Shown piece after piece: positions 14,501 to 16,310 of a stretch of DNA of 16,310 nucleotides. The notes beneath the pieces were generated by a model. The model was not told where the DNA came from. It saw only the letters and a list, made by a program, of their open reading frames with translations, and did no database searches. The stretch is from Candidatus Sumerlaeota bacterium. GTDB lineage: Bacteria > Sumerlaeota > Sumerlaeia > MVZB01 > JAJFLK01. The stretch is taken from assembly GCA_021772735.1 (NCBI GenBank), contig JAJFLK010000170.1:1-16310 (forward strand), in the 5' to 3' direction. The translations under genes and the position numbers were made by a program. The stretch's first letter is position 1. Each line of letters begins with the position of its first letter.

Positions 14501-15214
14501 TCTTTTACGGTCGCCAACGGCGGGAGCGGCGCGCTGGATTATGAAATCGCTCTGGACTTCATCGACGATGCCACGCGCGCCGAGATCAATGGCATCGTAT
14601 TGAATCTGACGACGAGCCCCGGTCCGCCCGTCACACCGCAGATGGATACAAACAGCGACGGTGTCATCGATGTGGGAGATATCGCGAATGCGCTGGCCCA
14701 GGTGCCGTCCGATTGGCTCGCGATCAATCCCGGCTCTGGATCCTCCACGGGCGAAGCCGATCAAATCGATGTGGCTTTCAACTCCGCAGGACTCGCGCTA
14801 GGCGCTTACGCCGCGCGCATAGTCATCTCGGCAGATACCGACATTTCGCCCCGGACGATCACCGTTACGTTCGAGATCACTGACGCTATCCCCTCTGAGA
14901 CGACGGTCGTGCCAAATCCGCCCCAGGCAGGGCAGCCCGCGAGAGTGTGGTATCGCCAAACCGGCGGCCCGCTCGATGGCGCGGCCGGTGTCGTCCTTCA
15001 TTGGGGCATCAACGGGGGGCTCGCGCAGGGCGGGGCATGGGAGAACGTTACGGACACGCCCATGACCGAATCGGGCGCTTCGCCAGGCATGTGGTTCGCC
15101 GATACCTCAATTCCGGCCGGCGCGACTTCATTGAACTTCGTCACTAACAACGGCTCGGGCACTTGGGACAACAACGCCAATCAGGATTGGAACTTCGCGA
15201 CGGCCGGGCCGTGA
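11501..15214 (+). CDS. Secreted multidomain GH57 glycoside hydrolase (alpha-amylase-type) with CBM25, PKD and BACON-like modules
   Basis: A 1237-residue protein. A signal peptide (hydrophobic 16-30, cut near STASG, 33-37) is followed by a GH57 domain (about 43-530) with the family's first motif HMHQP at 49-53, GYFPSEM with probable nucleophile E216, and SHDGDNAFGGG with the probable acid/base among D356/D358. Downstream come a region of unclear fold (about 540-700), a CBM25-like starch-binding domain (about 706-800, ending in NNGAGTWDNNGGQDWH), two PKD domains (about 807-888 and 892-974, with WTWDFDGD and WAWDFENDG), a BACON-like domain (about 982-1130) interrupted by a dockerin-like calcium loop DTNSDGVIDVGD (1049-1060), and a second CBM25-like domain (about 1133-1237). 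It should cleave starch or a related alpha-glucan outside the cell. It is transcribed away from the surface-glycan cluster, probably on its own. No cell-wall anchor is seen at the end. Exact specificity within GH57 is open. Confidence 0.88.
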   Translation: MIQSLLCLDRLTRAAPCVAAVLTLATLIAFTPSTASGQNTAPKVSWHWHMHQPIYWNDQLRSGGVDRYEYAWESIQQTDGGATNPENNLRDIFGKDDRVAAYQFRPRDTVGSIGGAHPNSGVLMSYSGALMENINSLGQASQLGYGPGWAAPMDQANEWSTPGGKTRMDIVNFSYHHALMGLHNPETVFMELKLHQEKVAQVFGPGAVSRGYFPSEMSFSIRQIPILEDLGIQWAVVSGEHIARACPDFPLVLGSGGVNCAPPNRADQINPQGEQFIRATISRGSSPVNANPLSYQAAYTQYVDPETGTVHKLIVVPADQSQGWRDGFQCIDASFLSELTARNDPSQPSLVLLSHDGDNAFGGGFSYYNECVPNLATDAAGRGGEVTSIEQYLTDFPPDTSDVIHVEDGAWVNADSDFGSPSYINWNYPLLNSNGQHDPENGWHEKPRDMAIFTETLNRILTAQQIAEDTTSYQLNFAKILQPDGSTNPVDRAWHYYLGSLDSGNVYFGPALDLEVKATIGCNEAFEHVDPILAANPTEDRTPPSIWLPQRFPYNPGSLNFGVEFGYQQFFDDGDFHIWTFVADVSGPSTSILKYRIDADGANPLASTQNETFAGGAEVGSWVSLPMSGRDFPKGLPAGYNNGAINFFELPEHIARHYSVEVTGLREVLIDYYIEATDTRGNVAKSPIQHVYIGDGSGSTPGGNSVVTVAPDPPIVGQSVTVSYDATGRNLADAAQVFIHHGFNDWATVFADASMSNVGAEVWEYAYTVNPAATQIDMVFNNGAGTWDNNGGQDWHINTSSTPTPPVAEFSGLPRSGAAPLMVNFTDASTGGPTSWTWDFDGDSAPDSSQRNPAFTYNTPGTYTVTLTAANGEGSDDETKIDYITVAAPVAPAADFSADPTSGAAPLTVNFTDLSASDPAGWAWDFENDGTTDSTQRNPQFTYSTPGAYTVSLTASNAQGSDSEIKIDLIAVAPPPPPSIAINKTTIVAAAPIGSGTVADSFTVANGGSGALDYEIALDFIDDATRAEINGIVLNLTTSPGPPVTPQMDTNSDGVIDVGDIANALAQVPSDWLAINPGSGSSTGEADQIDVAFNSAGLALGAYAARIVISADTDISPRTITVTFEITDAIPSETTVVPNPPQAGQPARVWYRQTGGPLDGAAGVVLHWGINGGLAQGGAWENVTDTPMTESGASPGMWFADTSIPAGATSLNFVTNNGSGTWDNNANQDWNFATAGP

Positions 15215-15460
15215 GGCGAATTCTCGACCTCGCGCTTCAACGATCAATCGCTCGGATACGTTCGGCTGGCTCTTCAAAGGCTTCGGCTTCTTCATCTCGG
15301 TCCGTAGCCCGATATAGGAACGCCATGTTCTCAAGGCGGAGGTCACACTTGGATCATTCGGTCCCATGATCTCTTCGCTTCGCGCGGAAATCGGTCGGCA
15401 CTTTCGTCAGTATCACCTGCAAAAACTCGAAGGCACGACCCGTCGACTCATGCCGACGCA
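15215..15460. other. Convergent intergenic region
   Basis: This 246-bp stretch lies between the GH57 gene and the converging secreted-protein gene. I see no stem followed by a T-run on either strand, so no intrinsic terminator is called. A 32-codon ATG frame (15366-15464, plus) and a longer minus frame running into the GH57 gene look like chance. Confidence 0.5.
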
Positions 15461-16310
15461 TTAATACAACGTCCAATCCGTCGCCGAGTTAAAAACAAAG
15501 ATGACATAAGTCGCGAAACCGCCGGGCGTCCAGCTTGCGCCCGCGCCGTTGGCGCCGTTTAAGAGGTCAACCGGCGCCGTGCTGCCGATATGCGGATCGG
15601 TCGAACCGCCGAAAGGCGTGGTTCCCAATTCGGGAAGCGTCGAATTCGAGAGGAAGCCATTGTTGTTATCGCCGGTCACGACGACGATGCGCACTTCGCT
15701 TGAGCCCTCGGCACCGATTTCGGCGAGCGGAATCGCAATCTCCAACCCTTCATCGCCGTCCGGCGTGCCGAAATCGTTTCCGTCCGAATAAGCAAACTCG
15801 ATCGAATTGTCTGCCGGAGAACCATCCCCTGCCGCAGGTCCCGTTGTAACCGAATTGTCGGGCTGCCGATCGTCCACGACCTCGGTGCCGAGGAAGGCGT
15901 TGTCCACTCCTCCACTTCGGTAATCGGACCAATCGAGAAAGCAGGATGCATCGTTCCCTCCGCTGTCGACGCCGTTGTCGTTATCGCCCGAATTATATGA
16001 GATCGCCAGGTCGATCTCGGCCAACGGCAATCTATATCCGGCATTGTTACCCGCCATGCTGGACCCGCCCGACGGGACGAGACTCGTGCCCGAACCCGCC
16101 ACCGAATTGAAGTCCAGATAAATCGCGCCGCCGTTGTTGAACGACGTATTGCATTCGATGAACAGGTAAAGCTTGCCGTTCGCGCTTGTCGCGTGCAGCT
16201 CATACGCGGCCTGATTTGTGCCGAAAGATGCTCGAAAGTTTATTCCCTGCGAGAGGTACCCTTCTGACGCGATCAACCTTCCATCCACAGTCAGGTCTTG
16301 CGGGAACACA
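15461..16310 (-). CDS. Secreted DOMON/CBM9-like beta-sandwich protein (N-terminus cut by window edge)
   Basis: The minus-strand frame is open from the right edge to a TAA at 15461, about 283 codons, so the start and any signal peptide lie outside the window. It opens with VDGRLIASEGYLSQG, followed by AAYELHATSANGKLYLFIEC and GGAIYLDFNS. This is the pattern of CBM9/DOMON-like beta-sandwich domains in secreted proteins, where the domain compares what is displayed with a calcium-rich or carbohydrate partner. The middle is rich in Asp, Asn and Gly (GDNDNGVDSGGND). LEIAIPLAEIG and RIVVVTGDNNNGFLS form a second strand-rich half. It ends FVFNSATDWTLY with no membrane anchor or sorting tail. It converges with the GH57 gene. 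An extracellular or cell-surface location is likely; the function is unknown, and a carbohydrate-binding role is only a possibility. Confidence 0.62.
   Translation of the reverse strand, partial: VFPQDLTVDGRLIASEGYLSQGINFRASFGTNQAAYELHATSANGKLYLFIECNTSFNNGGAIYLDFNSVAGSGTSLVPSGGSSMAGNNAGYRLPLAEIDLAISYNSGDNDNGVDSGGNDASCFLDWSDYRSGGVDNAFLGTEVVDDRQPDNSVTTGPAAGDGSPADNSIEFAYSDGNDFGTPDGDEGLEIAIPLAEIGAEGSSEVRIVVVTGDNNNGFLSNSTLPELGTTPFGGSTDPHIGSTAPVDLLNGANGAGASWTPGGFATYVIFVFNSATDWTLY

Noticed and set aside
15128..15367. Minus-strand frame of 79 codons in the convergent gap
   Set aside because: It runs into the 3' end of the GH57 gene and has no motif or ribosome site.

Overview
The window is about 16.3 kb of fairly GC-rich bacterial DNA (roughly 55-60% by eye), densely packed with genes. 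I could not fix the taxon. A secreted GH57 amylase-like protein with PKD and CBM25 modules and a dockerin-like calcium loop, together with AlkP-superfamily phosphohydrolases of the COG3379 type, suggests an environmental bacterium of the Planctomycetota/Sumerlaeota/Hydrogenedentota kind. That placement is inference only. No rRNA, tRNA, insertion sequence or CRISPR array was seen.

Positions 1-11077 are all transcribed on the minus strand, so gene order runs from high to low coordinates. The first block (11077 to 3587) encodes a PAPS-type sulfotransferase, two tandem paralogous AlkP-superfamily phosphohydrolases, a 63-residue ribbon-helix-helix-like protein, a 277-residue membrane protein with the topology of the Oxa1/EMC3/TMCO1/DUF106 superfamily, and a Wzt-type ABC ATPase with a C-terminal extension. 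A gap of about 200 bp follows, with a candidate promoter. The second block (3381 to 1) encodes an ArnC-like polyprenyl-phosphate glycosyltransferase, a four-helix SMR/EamA (ArnE/ArnF-like) protein, a WecE aminotransferase and a WecD-like N-acetyltransferase cut by the window edge.

The second block reads as a short pathway. WecE and WecD make dTDP-Fuc4NAc, the glycosyltransferase would load a sugar onto undecaprenyl phosphate, and the small transporter would flip it to the outer face for addition to a surface glycan. The Wzt-type ATPase points to export of a polysaccharide, but no Wzm permease is present; the place next to the ATPase is taken by the Oxa1-like protein. The sulfotransferase and the two phosphohydrolases may decorate or remodel the same surface polymer. 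Their substrates cannot be read from the sequence.

Positions 11078-11500 form a divergent intergenic region with a good sigma70-like promoter facing right. It precedes a 1237-residue secreted GH57 protein (11501-15214, plus strand) with two CBM25-like, two PKD-like and one split BACON-like domain, probably for extracellular alpha-glucan breakdown. A 246-bp convergent gap follows, and then the C-terminal part of a secreted DOMON/CBM9-like beta-sandwich protein on the minus strand, cut by the right edge.

The best candidate for an undescribed system is the block sulfotransferase, two phosphohydrolases of apparently opposite membrane topology, RHH-like protein, Oxa1-like protein and ABC ATPase.
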